DNA of 64,000 bases from Kiritimatiellia bacterium (GTDB lineage: Bacteria > Verrucomicrobiota > Kiritimatiellia > RFP12 > UBA1067). Position 1 is the stretch's first letter, and the number at the start of each line of letters is the position of its first letter. Positions 1-8,170 of this stretch are shown here, piece by piece. The stretch covers positions 1-64,000 of the forward strand of contig JAQIBS010000088.1 of the NCBI GenBank assembly GCA_027858965.1, written 5' to 3'. The notes beneath the pieces were generated by a model. It saw only the letters and a list, made by a program, of their open reading frames with translations, was not told the DNA's origin and made no database searches. A program made the translations under genes and the position numbers.

Positions 1-232
1 AGCAACTAAAGCATGATTCGGAACAGCCGTAAACTAGCGACCTTTTGGGACAAATATAAATGATTTTAACTATGAAAAACGTAGCGCAACATAGTCGCCT
101 GCCTGTGCGTTGCACGCAGGCGGCACCGCTGCTTTAGTAGGGTTATACCCTATATTTGAAAACCGGTCCTTAGTGTAACATATCCATAACTTGATGAAGA
201 ACACATCTCCATCGAGAGTGAAAGGAAACAGT

Positions 233-397
233 ATGAACTCTGAAAATAAAGACGACAGGAACAGCACCTCCGACAAGCCGAAACCGAAACATTTCCCAGA
301 CCAGGTCGACGCCAAGCACACCGATGGCATGCACGACGATCCGTCGGGCCGCGTCGGAATCGCACCGGCGAAACCCTTGTGGCCGTCCAAGAAGTGA
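233..397 (+). CDS. Small hydrophilic hypothetical protein (54 aa)
   Basis: I do not recognise this protein. It is very polar, rich in Lys, Asp and Pro, and has no signal peptide or membrane segment. The C-terminal half contains DGMHDDPSGRVGIAPAKPLWP, which looks more constrained than the N-terminal half. The ATG at 233 follows a purine-rich aaaggaaa Shine-Dalgarno (SD) sequence. The reading frame also extends upstream to a TTG at 191, which has no SD. A strong hairpin begins about 30 bases after the stop, so this looks like a monocistronic small gene. The evidence for coding is the SD plus the terminator, not a family match. Confidence 0.5.
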   Translation: MNSENKDDRNSTSDKPKPKHFPDQVDAKHTDGMHDDPSGRVGIAPAKPLWPSKK

Positions 398-427
398 CCC
401 ACGGAACCTGAAAAAGAACAAGAACAA

Positions 428-473
428 GGGGGAGACATCCATCGTCTCCCCCTGTCTCCGACCTATTTTTTTT
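428..473 (+). terminator. Rho-independent terminator of the 54-aa gene
   Basis: A perfect 9-bp GC-rich stem (gggggagac/gtctccccc, 428-436 and 444-452) with a 7-base loop is followed by an 8-T run at 466-473. The T run is set back about 13 bases from the stem. Confidence 0.6.
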
Positions 474-676
474 CGCAGTTCGGGCATTTGACAACCATAA
501 ATCAATGTCATCGCCAACCGAAGAAATATTACTAACTGCGACTTCGGGTGCGTCATCCTGACGCACAAAAGGCGCGGAGTGACGCGATGCACACCCTGAA
601 ATATTCCGATTATTACGGGGGTAAAGCGTCCAGACTCGAATCTTCGGACCTACAGAACTTCGCTGTTGAATACGGT

Positions 677-704
677 TTGCCTAAATGAAAAATTTTATTA
701 TAAT
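677..704 (+). promoter_or_regulatory. Probable sigma-70 promoter for rhaM
   Basis: A -35 box TTGCCT (677-682) lies 16 bp before a perfect -10 box TATAAT (699-704), about 70 bp upstream of the rhaM start. Confidence 0.5.
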
Positions 705-772
705 GATATGTAAAAGTGTGAGGGCGCTATATGACTATCAATAAGAATTTAAACAAAACATTAGGGATAAAG

Positions 773-1087
773 ATGATACGAAAAGCATTTGTGATGCAGG
801 TTGATCCTGATAAGCATGAAGAGTACGAAAAAAGACACAACCCTATCTGGGCCGAGATGGAGAATGCACTCAAAGCAGGTGGTGCCAACAACTACTCAAT
901 TTTTCTGCACAAGGAAACAAACCAGCTTTTTGGCTATGTCGAAATTGAAGACGAGGAGCGCTGGAAAACTATTGCCGAGACGGATATCTGCCAGAAATGG
1001 TGGGGCTACATGAGCGACATTATGCCATCAAATGCGGATGGTAGTCCTGTAGCCAAGGAACTGAACGAGGTCTTTCACTTAAGATAG
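773..1087 (+). CDS. rhaM: L-rhamnose mutarotase RhaM
   Basis: This cytoplasmic enzyme interconverts the alpha and beta anomers of L-rhamnose, feeding the isomerase that starts rhamnose catabolism. The protein is 104 aa, the usual family length. It shows the family pattern: N-terminal [22 protein letters not shown], a [12 protein letters not shown] strand, and a C-terminal pair of Trp residues in CQKWWGYM followed by MPSN. The start at 773 is chosen over the in-frame ATG at 731 because it has an AGGGA SD about 6 bases upstream and gives the canonical N-terminus. No other rhamnose genes (rhaA, rhaB, rhaD) lie in the window, so the gene sits apart from its pathway. The downstream permease is a plausible partner but not an RhaT type. 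Confidence 0.93.
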   Translation: MIRKAFVMQVDPDKHEEYEKRHNPIWAEMENALKAGGANNYSIFLHKETNQLFGYVEIEDEERWKTIAETDICQKWWGYMSDIMPSNADGSPVAKELNEVFHLR

Positions 1088-1171
1088 GCGTTGAATACGT
1101 TGAAAGCGTTTGATCCACAGCGGAGCAGTTGAACTTCCGAATACAGGATTATACAGAAAAAGGTTTTATAA

Positions 1172-2620
1172 ATGCATTCAACCGAAGAAATTGATAGCGT
1201 ACAGAAAAGCCCTTCACAAAGAAAGAGGAGCACTCAGAGTCATGACGAATTTGAAAGGCGACCTGTTGAGCCGGAGGCCCTGCTAGGATTCAAAAGTTTT
1301 ATTGGGATGTATGCAGGGGAACACTGTGCCGGCACCGAACTTATGATCGGTCCCCTCTTTGTTGCTGCGGGAGTATCGGCACATGATCTTATACTGGGAC
1401 TGCTGGTCGGCAATGCACTGGCTGTCTTGAGTTGGATGCTCTTCTGCGCCCCCATTGCCACGCGTGTACGTCTGACTCTATACTATCAAGCTGAGAAAAT
1501 ATGCGGCAGGTCCCTGGTGACAATTTACAACCTTGCCAACGGAGTGATGTTCACTATTCTGGCTGGAGCCATGATAACCGTATCCGCAACCGCTCTGGGT
1601 GTCTGGTTCGGGTTTAAGATGCCGGGACTCAACGATCTTCTGCCGAACAGTTTTGGTTGGGTACTGGCCGTGCTGGCCATCGGCGCTCTGTTTGCATGCG
1701 TGGCGTCATTCGGCTACAAAGCCATGTCCCGCTTTGCCAATATTGCCGCACCCTGGATGATTGTCGTGTTTATGGCCTTCGGCATTGTCGGCTTCAAACA
1801 GTTTGCAGAGGCAACGGGCACAGAGCTGAACTCGGTGGCAGATCTCTGGGAGATGTGTAAGACATCGATTTGGAAAGGCGGCGCACCTCTGGAGGGACAG
1901 ACAAAGTTCACATTCATGCATGTCATGTTCTTTGCATGGTTCTGCAACATGGCCTGGCATATAGGGATGTCGGATATGTCAATTTTCCGCTACGCGAAGA
2001 AAAGCTGGTACAGCCTTGCATCCGCAGCGGGAATGTATGTGGGACACTTTATGGCATGGATCAGTGCATCGGTTCTCTATGCCTATCAGCTCCACCTTGA
2101 TTCAACGGATATCAATGTACTTCCGGGTCCAATGACCTACCGCGCACTGGGATTAACCGGTCTGCTTTGCGTGATTGTGGCAGGCTGGACAACTGCCAAT
2201 CCGACAATATACAGGGCTGGACTGGCTTTTCAAGGGATTATGCCCAAACGTTCACGCTTTGCGGTAACTCTCGGCACAGGCGCCGTGGCAACCATTGCAG
2301 GACTGTTCCCAGCTGCCGCCATGAAACTGCTGGGGTTTGTGGCCCTATGGGGAATGGTTCTAATGCCGATGGGAGCAATCATCTTCATTGATTTCTGGCT
2401 GATGAAACGAATTGGACTTGAGGACAACTTTGCCGAAAAACGAAAAATCCGATTCAATTTCGCGGCAGGTCTGGCATGGCTTACATCCTGTCTGATATGT
2501 TCATGGCTGGTTTTAAGCGGACGGATGCAGATCTTCTTTGTATCCCTGCCGGGGTGGTTCTTCACAGCAACGCTCTACATACTGCTCAGTTTTATTTATC
2601 AGAGGAATCATTTTGTTTAA
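1172..2620 (+). CDS. NCS1-family permease (purine/cytosine permease-like)
   Basis: A 482-aa integral membrane transporter with about 12 hydrophobic segments after a polar 45-residue N-terminal tail. The first membrane segment carries GEHCAGTELMIGP, followed by GLLVGNALAVLSW, which matches the start of NCS1 (nucleobase:cation symporter-1) transporters. Members move nucleobases, allantoin, hydantoins or thiamine precursors with H+ or Na+. The start has a purine-rich aaaaagg upstream. The stop overlaps the next gene by 8 bases, so the two are translationally coupled. The position 84 bases after rhaM suggests co-transcription, and a sugar-related substrate is possible but unproven. The substrate cannot be read from the sequence. 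Confidence 0.8.
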   Translation: MHSTEEIDSVQKSPSQRKRSTQSHDEFERRPVEPEALLGFKSFIGMYAGEHCAGTELMIGPLFVAAGVSAHDLILGLLVGNALAVLSWMLFCAPIATRVRLTLYYQAEKICGRSLVTIYNLANGVMFTILAGAMITVSATALGVWFGFKMPGLNDLLPNSFGWVLAVLAIGALFACVASFGYKAMSRFANIAAPWMIVVFMAFGIVGFKQFAEATGTELNSVADLWEMCKTSIWKGGAPLEGQTKFTFMHVMFFAWFCNMAWHIGMSDMSIFRYAKKSWYSLASAAGMYVGHFMAWISASVLYAYQLHLDSTDINVLPGPMTYRALGLTGLLCVIVAGWTTANPTIYRAGLAFQGIMPKRSRFAVTLGTGAVATIAGLFPAAAMKLLGFVALWGMVLMPMGAIIFIDFWLMKRIGLEDNFAEKRKIRFNFAAGLAWLTSCLICSWLVLSGRMQIFFVSLPGWFFTATLYILLSFIYQRNHFV

Positions 2621-3080
2621 AATTTATGTAGATGCTGATGCATGCCCGGTTAAGCCGGAGATTTATCGTGTTGCAAAACGCTGCTCACTGGATGTAATGC
2701 TTGTGGCCAACTCCTGGATGCGTATTCCCCGCACACAGAACATCCAACTGCAGGTTGTAGGAGCGGGAGCTGATGTGGCAGATGACTGGATAGTTGAACA
2801 TATACAGCCCTATGACATTGTGATAACGGCGGATATTCCACTGGCCGATCAATGCATCAAAAAAGATGCCCGGGTAATCAGCCCCAAAGGAAAACCCTTC
2901 ACAAAAGATAACATCGGTGAGTCTGTAGCAACGCGGGACCTTCTCACCGAACTACGCGAGGCAGGCATGGAAACAGGCGGTCCACCACCACTTACACAGC
3001 GGGATCGATCTTATTTTCTGCAACAGCTTGATAATGTTATTCAGGCCGTACGTCGCAATAGACCAGATGACACCCCTTAA
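2613..3080 (+). CDS. YaiI/UPF0178 (DUF188) family protein
   Basis: 155 aa, the usual length of the family. It opens with the hallmark KIYVDADACPVK, and then has VVGAGADVADDWIVEHIQPYDIVITADIPLA, SPKGKPFT and the C-terminal GGPPPLTQRDRSYFLQQLDN. The acidic motifs (DADACP, ITADIPLA) resemble PIN-like nuclease active sites, so a nuclease role is often suggested, but the function is not established. The start is a TTG at 2613 preceded by AGAGG. It overlaps the permease stop by 8 bases and gives the canonical MFKIYVDADAC N-terminus. A longer frame exists upstream inside the permease but is not credible. Confidence 0.88.
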   Translation: MFKIYVDADACPVKPEIYRVAKRCSLDVMLVANSWMRIPRTQNIQLQVVGAGADVADDWIVEHIQPYDIVITADIPLADQCIKKDARVISPKGKPFTKDNIGESVATRDLLTELREAGMETGGPPPLTQRDRSYFLQQLDNVIQAVRRNRPDDTP

Positions 3081-3242
3081 ATCTTAAAGTTTGCCTCTTC
3101 CGCTAAATCTGTGGGTAAGATATGGCGTTGCGGATCACGGGATGTCGTGTATTCCGGGAGTCTTTGGCGGTATTTCTCGGTTGTGATGGTATAGGATTAT
3201 CTCGTAACAAGATATTCTGGGCGTAGATTAAGAGATATTTGC

Positions 3243-3278
3243 GTGTACGAGTATGTGTACGAGTATGTGTACGAGTAC
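3243..3278. repeat. 12-bp tandem repeat, three copies
   Basis: The unit gtgtacgagtat is repeated three times; the last copy ends in c instead of t. Confidence 0.9.
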
Positions 3279-3308
3279 GGAAAAAACAACCCAAAGGATT
3301 GAGGCGTT

Positions 3309-3338
3309 CCGTTCTAAAAAACCTTTTCGAACAGGCTC
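3309..3338. repeat. Inverted repeat, left copy, flanking the HTH-like gene
   Basis: This reads ccgttctaaaaaacc, then ttttcgaacaggctc. Its reverse complement matches 4233-4260 with a few differences. The two copies bracket the gene at 3647-4162. Confidence 0.7.
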
Positions 3339-3524
3339 GAGCTACACCGCTGTGTTGCAATCATGCTCACGGCAAAGGTGCGGACAATATCTGATACACT
3401 TGCACTCTTAACCGCCACACTTACTCGGATACACTTAACCGATTTGTTTCAACGACGGCCAAAGACGCTGCGGATGCGATTACACTAGGCAACAACAATC
3501 AACCCACAGATTCTGCGAAACATC

Positions 3525-3559
3525 TCTAAACTTAGACGTGTTCCATAAAATTCGATGAA
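3525..3559. repeat. Dispersed ~35-bp repeat, copy 1
   Basis: It consists of tctaaacttagacg and then ttccataaaattcgatgaa. It matches 28517-28551 at all but three positions. Both copies are intergenic. Confidence 0.75.
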
Positions 3560-3646
3560 GAACCGGATTTTCATGAAAATTAACGAAGAGCCCAAAAAAA
3601 CCAATGTCTCAGAAAATTATCAAATGGCTGAGTGTACGGCTTCTTG

Positions 3647-4162
3647 TCACATCATAAGAACAGGCTGATCGAATTCATATAACGCATCGTTGATCATAAA
3701 AAGATCATACACATCACGTTCCACGAAGTATCGGATGATCAGATCAAATGTTGCGCTGCCGGAGAGGGCGAACCCCGCCGAGGAGAGCAGTTCCCGCGTA
3801 TCTACCAACGAAAGGTGCAAGGCCAGAGCAAAGGCAATAACGGTCGACTTTTTAGGTTGATAATCAGGATTACTCCGAATTTTTGAGAAGAGCTTGCGGT
3901 CAACATGAGCACGCTTGTAGATTTCAACCTCACCCGAACCGCTATTTCGAATGAATTGCAGAAGGCGCCGCGAAAAAGGAAGAGCTCTACGAGCAACATA
4001 GGCGGAGAGCTCCGCAGCCGGTTCACAGACGCACGTGTCAACCGCAGAGAACTCCGTCAACCGCTGCTCATCGATGTAGGTACGGAGCAAATTTAAGGTA
4101 TCGACATCAAGGCGCGACGATGGCGACTTAATCCATTTATGTCGGGGTGTTTCGTACAGCAT
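3647..4162 (-). CDS. HTH-like hypothetical protein of the macro/Ter-associated type
   Basis: 171 aa, cytoplasmic, with no signal peptide. The C-terminal 110 residues carry a recognisable pattern: FSRRLLQFIRNSGSGEVEIYKRA, then VDRKLFSKIRSNPDY, then a helical region with SAGFALSGSATFDLIIRYF and a final EFDQPVL. From memory, this helix-turn-helix-like module occurs in proteins near macro-domain and tellurite/stress genes, and sometimes carries a sigma-70-like annotation. Its role is not established. The start at 4162 is chosen over an upstream ATG at 4216 because ggaa lies 8 bases before it. The gene stands alone between inverted repeats at 3309 and 4233, which suggests acquisition as a cassette. 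Confidence 0.6.
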   Translation of the reverse strand: MLYETPRHKWIKSPSSRLDVDTLNLLRTYIDEQRLTEFSAVDTCVCEPAAELSAYVARRALPFSRRLLQFIRNSGSGEVEIYKRAHVDRKLFSKIRSNPDYQPKKSTVIAFALALHLSLVDTRELLSSAGFALSGSATFDLIIRYFVERDVYDLFMINDALYEFDQPVLMM

Positions 4163-4232
4163 GGCGTTATTTCCAATATGTTTAAATATACTGTTTTTCA
4201 GAAAAATTACCAACAAGAAATTGTCTTAGCCA

Positions 4233-4260
4233 GAGCCTGTTCGAAAAAGTTTTCGAACGG
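4233..4260. repeat. Inverted repeat, right copy, itself hairpin-forming
   Basis: This is gagcctgttcgaaaa followed by agttttcgaacgg. It has an internal 9-bp stem (gttcgaaaa/ttttcgaac) and is the inverted partner of 3309-3338. Confidence 0.75.
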
Positions 4261-4292
4261 CAGGGATTAGGGAGCTGAAAGGTTTAAAGGCC

Positions 4293-4320
4293 AGGGTTTA
4301 GGGGTTAGGGGCTAGGGTAA
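4293..4320. repeat. 7-bp tandem repeat, agggg-type, four units
   Basis: The units agggttt, aggggtt, aggggct and agggtaa run without interruption in a 7-bp phase just downstream of the glycosidase-like gene's stop. Confidence 0.8.
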
Positions 4321-4342
4321 TGCGCTCTGCCTTGCTGAACAT

Positions 4343-5980
4343 TTAATCCAGATGCATTTCCAGCCAGGTGAGAGCCTGGTCATCCTTGCCTTTGTTGGTG
4401 ATGCTGATCGCGTTATAGCCATCCTTAAGTGCTGAACGGGCTACCTTGAACTGCATAACCCTGGCACCTGTTTCAGAGACATGGTTGACCACATGCCAGA
4501 CCTTGGTGTTATTATATTTATATTTAGGATCACGAGGCATATCTCCCAGTAACTGACAGGAAACCCCATTGACGATTACCGCCATCTCTGCCTTTGCAAA
4601 ACCATCCATTGATTCCAATCCCACATTAACAAAACAACTTCCGGTTTCCGGTTTGAGCCCGATATGAATCTTGAAATCTTTACTCTCTGCACTCTTCAAT
4701 GCAATCGGATTCTGAGGCGTTTTCGCCACATCAGGATCGTGATAGGTCAACACATGAGTACGTGGTTTGCCTAATGCCGTTGAGACTGCCCCGATCTCAT
4801 GCATAGCCTGTTTTTTATCATTGGTGTAGGTCACCTTGCCGTCAGGGGCTATCTGTTTTATTTTATAGGGAATCATAAAATTGTTGAAGATATAGATAGC
4901 ATCGGCCCCGCGGCTGTAGGAGGAAACAGCAAAACCACGCATGGTTTGAATATCGTTTTTCATCTGTTTAACCTGCTCCTTGTGACAGATTCCATTGGCA
5001 AAATCGGCTCCCACGGCAATAATAGCGGAGGACTCTGGGCCGATCTCCCTTTTCCATCGCTCCACGGGAATATCGAAGTCTGTCGGAACAAACCAGTTCG
5101 ACAATACCAGGATATCAATCAGATCTTCCTTTGCCCACTTCACTCCATCCAATCCGAATTGCTTTCCGATTTCCGGTGTTACGGGAATACGCACTGCAAT
5201 ATTTATGGAGTGTCCGCGTTCCGCAGCTTTAGCCTCTGTCATCTCCCTGATCTCACGCATAAACTGATCGATCAACTTCATGCCCTCAGCCGCCTGTCCA
5301 CCGGGAAAGAGATGCTGCGTGCGCATCCAGTCCAGCTCAATGCCATCCACATCGTATTTCTCCAGCACCTCGGCAATGAAGGCCTTGTAGTAGTCACGTA
5401 CCTCTTTCTTAGCGTAATTGAAAAGTCCATGCGGCGGATTGGTGCGCAGTTCAGGATGATCAAGCCATAAGCGGTTAATGCGGGTTGGGTCATTAAAGTA
5501 GTGATGATCATTCATACGGACAGAGATCCATGGTTCGATCTTGTCTTCGCGGCAGCGTTTTATGCAGACATCAAAAGCATCGATATTTTTCTTCTTGAGT
5601 GCCCAGAACATCCGTGGCCAACCGCTTATCTCCTTTTCTGGATCATCCAGGTTCCAGTAGGACTCCATCACCTTGCTGTCATAACAGGCGCGCTGATAGT
5701 TGACATTAAGAAACATCCCCTTGACCTGGGTATTGGCATAGGAATCGACAAATCCGTTTAATGCCTCGATTATCTCCTCCCGGCTGCTTCTATTATAAGC
5801 CTCATCCCTACTGACTCCTATTGTCAGTTTCGCAAGCTTCGGCTCAATCAGAATTGCATCAGCGGACATGTTGAGATAAATACAGTTTTTCTGCGCCTTT
5901 GCTGTGGGTGAAATCAAACGACACCCCGCCAGAAATATAATCGACAAAAACAAACCTTTAACTATTATTTCACAACGCAT
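4343..5980 (-). CDS. Exported lipoprotein with GHL10/DUF187-like TIM barrel
   Basis: 545 aa. The N-terminus is a lipoprotein signal peptide ending in the lipobox LAGC (cleavage before Cys20). A (beta/alpha)8-type domain follows, with GMFLNVNYQRA, WISVRMNDHHYF, and the diagnostic VDGIELDWMRTQHLFPGG strand, whose Glu/Asp pair is where retaining glycosidases of this clan place their acids. INIAVRIPVTPEIG and DILVLSNWF come next. The last ~120 residues look like a beta-sandwich. The likely role is cleavage or binding of an extracellular polysaccharide at the outer membrane; the substrate is unknown. The start at 5980 is chosen because GGGGGA lies just upstream; the ATG at 5992 contains that SD. 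Confidence 0.7.
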   Translation of the reverse strand: MRCEIIVKGLFLSIIFLAGCRLISPTAKAQKNCIYLNMSADAILIEPKLAKLTIGVSRDEAYNRSSREEIIEALNGFVDSYANTQVKGMFLNVNYQRACYDSKVMESYWNLDDPEKEISGWPRMFWALKKKNIDAFDVCIKRCREDKIEPWISVRMNDHHYFNDPTRINRLWLDHPELRTNPPHGLFNYAKKEVRDYYKAFIAEVLEKYDVDGIELDWMRTQHLFPGGQAAEGMKLIDQFMREIREMTEAKAAERGHSINIAVRIPVTPEIGKQFGLDGVKWAKEDLIDILVLSNWFVPTDFDIPVERWKREIGPESSAIIAVGADFANGICHKEQVKQMKNDIQTMRGFAVSSYSRGADAIYIFNNFMIPYKIKQIAPDGKVTYTNDKKQAMHEIGAVSTALGKPRTHVLTYHDPDVAKTPQNPIALKSAESKDFKIHIGLKPETGSCFVNVGLESMDGFAKAEMAVIVNGVSCQLLGDMPRDPKYKYNNTKVWHVVNHVSETGARVMQFKVARSALKDGYNAISITNKGKDDQALTWLEMHLD

Positions 5981-6305
5981 AAATTCCCCCATTGATTAAT
6001 TTAATAAGATTAAACCATAAAATGATGACTGACTCAATCTTCATAAACTCAATAAAATCAATCGGATGCATTTCAACTCCGTTGAACATCTCTGTGAGTG
6101 AATTAATGCAAGGAAAGTAGTGCAAGCATCCTGCTTGCCTCAATAATAAGCCAAGCAGGATGCTTGGGCTACCTCTAAATTGAAACTTAAATACGCCTGA
6201 ATCAATCCAGAACATTCTGCAAAAAAATGAAGCCCAGGCCTAAAGAAACTTCCCTCTACCAAAGATGGCTACAAAATGATATTATTCAGCAAACAAAGGA
6301 GATCT
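5981..6305. other. Divergent intergenic region with a palindromic element
   Basis: This lies between two divergently transcribed lipoprotein genes and must hold both promoters, but no consensus stands out. The only clear structure is the hairpin at 6123-6166. Confidence 0.5.
6123..6166. repeat. REP-like hairpin with 15-bp perfect stem
   Basis: caagcatcctgcttg (6123-6137) and its exact complement caagcaggatgcttg (6152-6166) are separated by 14 bases. Each arm is itself near-palindromic (caagca...tgcttg). There is no T run, so it is not a standard terminator. Confidence 0.8.
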
Positions 6306-6557
6306 ATGAAAAACATAAAAATGATAATGTTTGCAGGCATGTTAACAACTCTGGCACTACTGACAGGTTGTCAGTCAATGGAAGGTCATGAAGGCGCAAT
6401 CATTGGCGGAGCCGCCGGTGCAGCTGGCGGAGCCCTGATTGGATCAGCGGCTGCAGGCAGTGGCAATCGCGGCACAGGCGCCCTGATCGGCGGCGCAATC
6501 GGTGGTGTGGCAGGCGGCGTGGCAGGCGACCAGCTACACGATAAAAAGAATCGCTAA
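6306..6557 (+). CDS. Glycine-zipper lipoprotein (83 aa)
   Basis: A short exported lipoprotein. The signal peptide ends LALLTGC, and the mature part is dominated by glycine-zipper repeats such as IIGGAAGAAGGALIGSAAAG and ALIGGAIGGVAGGVAG, then a charged DQLHDKKNR tail. Such proteins (YMGG/SlyB-like) insert into or brace the outer membrane and often respond to envelope stress. The start at 6306 has an AAGGAG SD 4 bases upstream; the upstream ATG at 6276 has none and would spoil the signal peptide. It is monocistronic and followed by a terminator. Confidence 0.8.
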   Translation: MKNIKMIMFAGMLTTLALLTGCQSMEGHEGAIIGGAAGAAGGALIGSAAAGSGNRGTGALIGGAIGGVAGGVAGDQLHDKKNR

Positions 6558-6571
6558 GAGCTATTGAATCG

Positions 6572-6640
6572 AATGCCGAAACGAGGGTTTTCTCACCTAC
6601 CTCTTCTGAGATGAGCCCCCCCGTACTTCGGCATTTTTTT
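6572..6640 (+). terminator. Rho-independent terminator of the glycine-zipper gene
   Basis: aatgccgaa (6572-6580) pairs with ttcggcatt (6627-6635). Extra inner pairing is offered by the G-rich and C-rich stretches between them. A run of Ts ends at 6640. Confidence 0.8.
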
Positions 6641-6650
6641 AGGCTTTTAG

Positions 6651-7004
6651 TTAATTTGTTATGAATTCCAGTTTATCCCCGACTTTCAGTTGTTCAAGAT
6701 CAAGCCCCCCAGCCTGACTCTCAACCACCCGTTTTGCATGCCACCCACCGGACAACATTGGCCTACCGGGTTTCACATCACGTTTAACCGAGATAATACG
6801 CCACTCTTTATCAAGAAAGATCAAATCAATGGGAAACCGCATTCCCACTGTATGAACTGAGCTGCAATGCTCAATGACCATAGCCGCGCCTTTTTTCAGA
6901 CCATTCCGTACCAAAAGTCCCTTTAAGCGCTCAAAGAAACCAACAACATATTCAACTGGTTCGGCAAAAAGAGCGCCCTCCAGCATTAATATTCCATATT
7001 GCAT
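6651..7004 (-). CDS. DUF192 family protein
   Basis: 117 aa, about the size of the mature DUF192 domain. It shows the family order: a GLLVRNGL segment, then SSVHTVGMRFPIDLIFLDKEWRI, VKPGRP and a final VVESQAG with GDKLEF. Members are small beta-barrel proteins, usually exported, of unknown biochemical role. This one lacks an evident signal peptide, so it may act in the cytoplasm. The start has an AAGGGATC SD. It converges on the glycine-zipper gene, with the hairpin between them. Confidence 0.82.
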   Translation of the reverse strand: MQYGILMLEGALFAEPVEYVVGFFERLKGLLVRNGLKKGAAMVIEHCSSVHTVGMRFPIDLIFLDKEWRIISVKRDVKPGRPMLSGGWHAKRVVESQAGGLDLEQLKVGDKLEFITN

Positions 7005-7114
7005 AAATGATCCCTTTCAACTCCTAAAGCTGCTTTCATCCGCAAGCAAACCAAGCTCTTGTGATACACGAAACCATTTTGTTCAAATGTCTGTGTGTGT
7101 GTTAAACGCCGCAG

Positions 7115-7148
7115 CTTTAGTCAACAACGCTTCGCGTTGCATAGAATA
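7115..7148. repeat. Dispersed ~33-bp repeat, copy 1
   Basis: tttagtcaacaacgc followed by ttcgcgttgcatagaata, with an internal stem caacgc/gcgttg. It recurs without a mismatch at 29300-29332. Confidence 0.85.
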
Positions 7149-7258
7149 TTGTAACAACGTGCACAAGGTCTGAAATTAAACGGTTTATCAATTTTCAACT
7201 CTGTGTTCTTTGTGTGCTCTGTGGTTACAAAAAAACTACGTAGCAATAAAACTCTGCG

Positions 7259-8170
7259 TTATTCACTTTTCCAGCTAACCCAACGTTTTATAGAACTGCC
7301 TTTAGAGGGAATCAGCGACAGCACAGGTGAATAGCCATCTCGCAGCTTGTTAATATCATGCAGCAAGGCCTTCCAGTCATGGTGGCGATGCTTGCGGTCT
7401 TTCGCAACCATCTTTTCAAGCAGCAGCACAAATGCATTTGAGATTTCAGGTGTATAATGGCGGGGATCGACGGCCTGAGATTCATTCGCATGCGACTCCG
7501 CAATCTCATCAGGGTTTATACCTTCAAACAGCATATGACCGGTTACCAGGTGATACAGAGTTGCACCCAGTTCATAAATATCTGAACGACAATCCACATC
7601 GGGACTTCCGTAAACCTGCTCCGGTGACATATAAGCCGGCGTTCCCAGAATTTCTTCGCTGTCATCCTTCTCGGTTTTCAAGAGAGCCAGTGATCGACAG
7701 AGACCAAGGTCGGTGACCTTAAGCGAGCCATCTTCATCGACCATAATATTATCGGGCTTAATGTCATTATGGACCATCTCAAAACCTCCCCATGCATAAT
7801 CCAGAGCCACAGCCACAGCTTCCGCAATTATCAAAGCATCCCCCTCTGAGGTTTTGCCCTTGCGACGTTGCAGCTCACCCATGGTATAACCATCCACCAG
7901 CTCCATAACAAAGTAATAAATGCCATCCTTGAAGTTTGCATCATAAACCTGAACAATATTGGGATGCTTCAACCGGGCGGCAGCCCTTGCTTCCATACGG
8001 AAGCGTTCAAGATCATCACTCTCCTCTGAAAATTTAGAAGAGAGAATCTTTATTGCGACCATCCGATCCAGAGACAACTGCCGGGCTTTCCAGACCGAAG
8101 ACATACCTCCACGCCCAAGAAGCTCCAGTACTTCGAAATTCGCCATAGTAAAAGTGGGTTTCGCATTCAT
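7259..8170 (-). CDS. Soluble eukaryotic-type Ser/Thr protein kinase
   Basis: 303 aa, a bare kinase domain with no membrane segment or sensor domain. The glycine-rich loop is LGRGGMSSV (residues 18-26) and the ATP lysine is K41 in VAIK. The catalytic loop reads HNDIKPDN, with catalytic D136 and metal-binding N141. The HRD arginine is replaced by Asn, so this is a non-RD kinase that should not need activation-loop phosphorylation. The metal-binding triplet is DLG (154-156) in place of DFG. GTPAYMSPEQ, the P+1 loop, is intact. Its start codon overlaps the stop of the upstream CXXCXGXG gene (ATGA), so the two are co-translated and likely functionally linked. Its substrate is unknown. Confidence 0.92.
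   Translation of the reverse strand: MNAKPTFTMANFEVLELLGRGGMSSVWKARQLSLDRMVAIKILSSKFSEESDDLERFRMEARAAARLKHPNIVQVYDANFKDGIYYFVMELVDGYTMGELQRRKGKTSEGDALIIAEAVAVALDYAWGGFEMVHNDIKPDNIMVDEDGSLKVTDLGLCRSLALLKTEKDDSEEILGTPAYMSPEQVYGSPDVDCRSDIYELGATLYHLVTGHMLFEGINPDEIAESHANESQAVDPRHYTPEISNAFVLLLEKMVAKDRKHRHHDWKALLHDINKLRDGYSPVLSLIPSKGSSIKRWVSWKSE

Larger units (their letters stand above)
398..772. other. Gene-poor stretch between the 54-aa gene and rhaM
   Basis: This holds the terminator at 428-473 and the rhaM promoter near 677-704. A 33-codon open frame at 587-688 has no convincing SD or family match. Nothing else is recognisable. Confidence 0.5.
3081..3646. other. Gene-free stretch with simple and dispersed repeats
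   Basis: No convincing gene. It contains three tandem copies of a 12-mer, gtgtacgagtat (3243-3278), the left copy of an inverted repeat (3309-3338), and a dispersed ~35-bp repeat (3525-3559) that recurs at 28517. Confidence 0.6.

Noticed and set aside
587-688. 33-codon frame before rhaM
   Set aside because: There is no convincing SD and no family match, and it ends among the promoter boxes.
4799-5470. 223-codon frame opposite the lipoprotein gene
   Set aside because: It is a shadow of a well-supported gene on the other strand, with no motif or SD.
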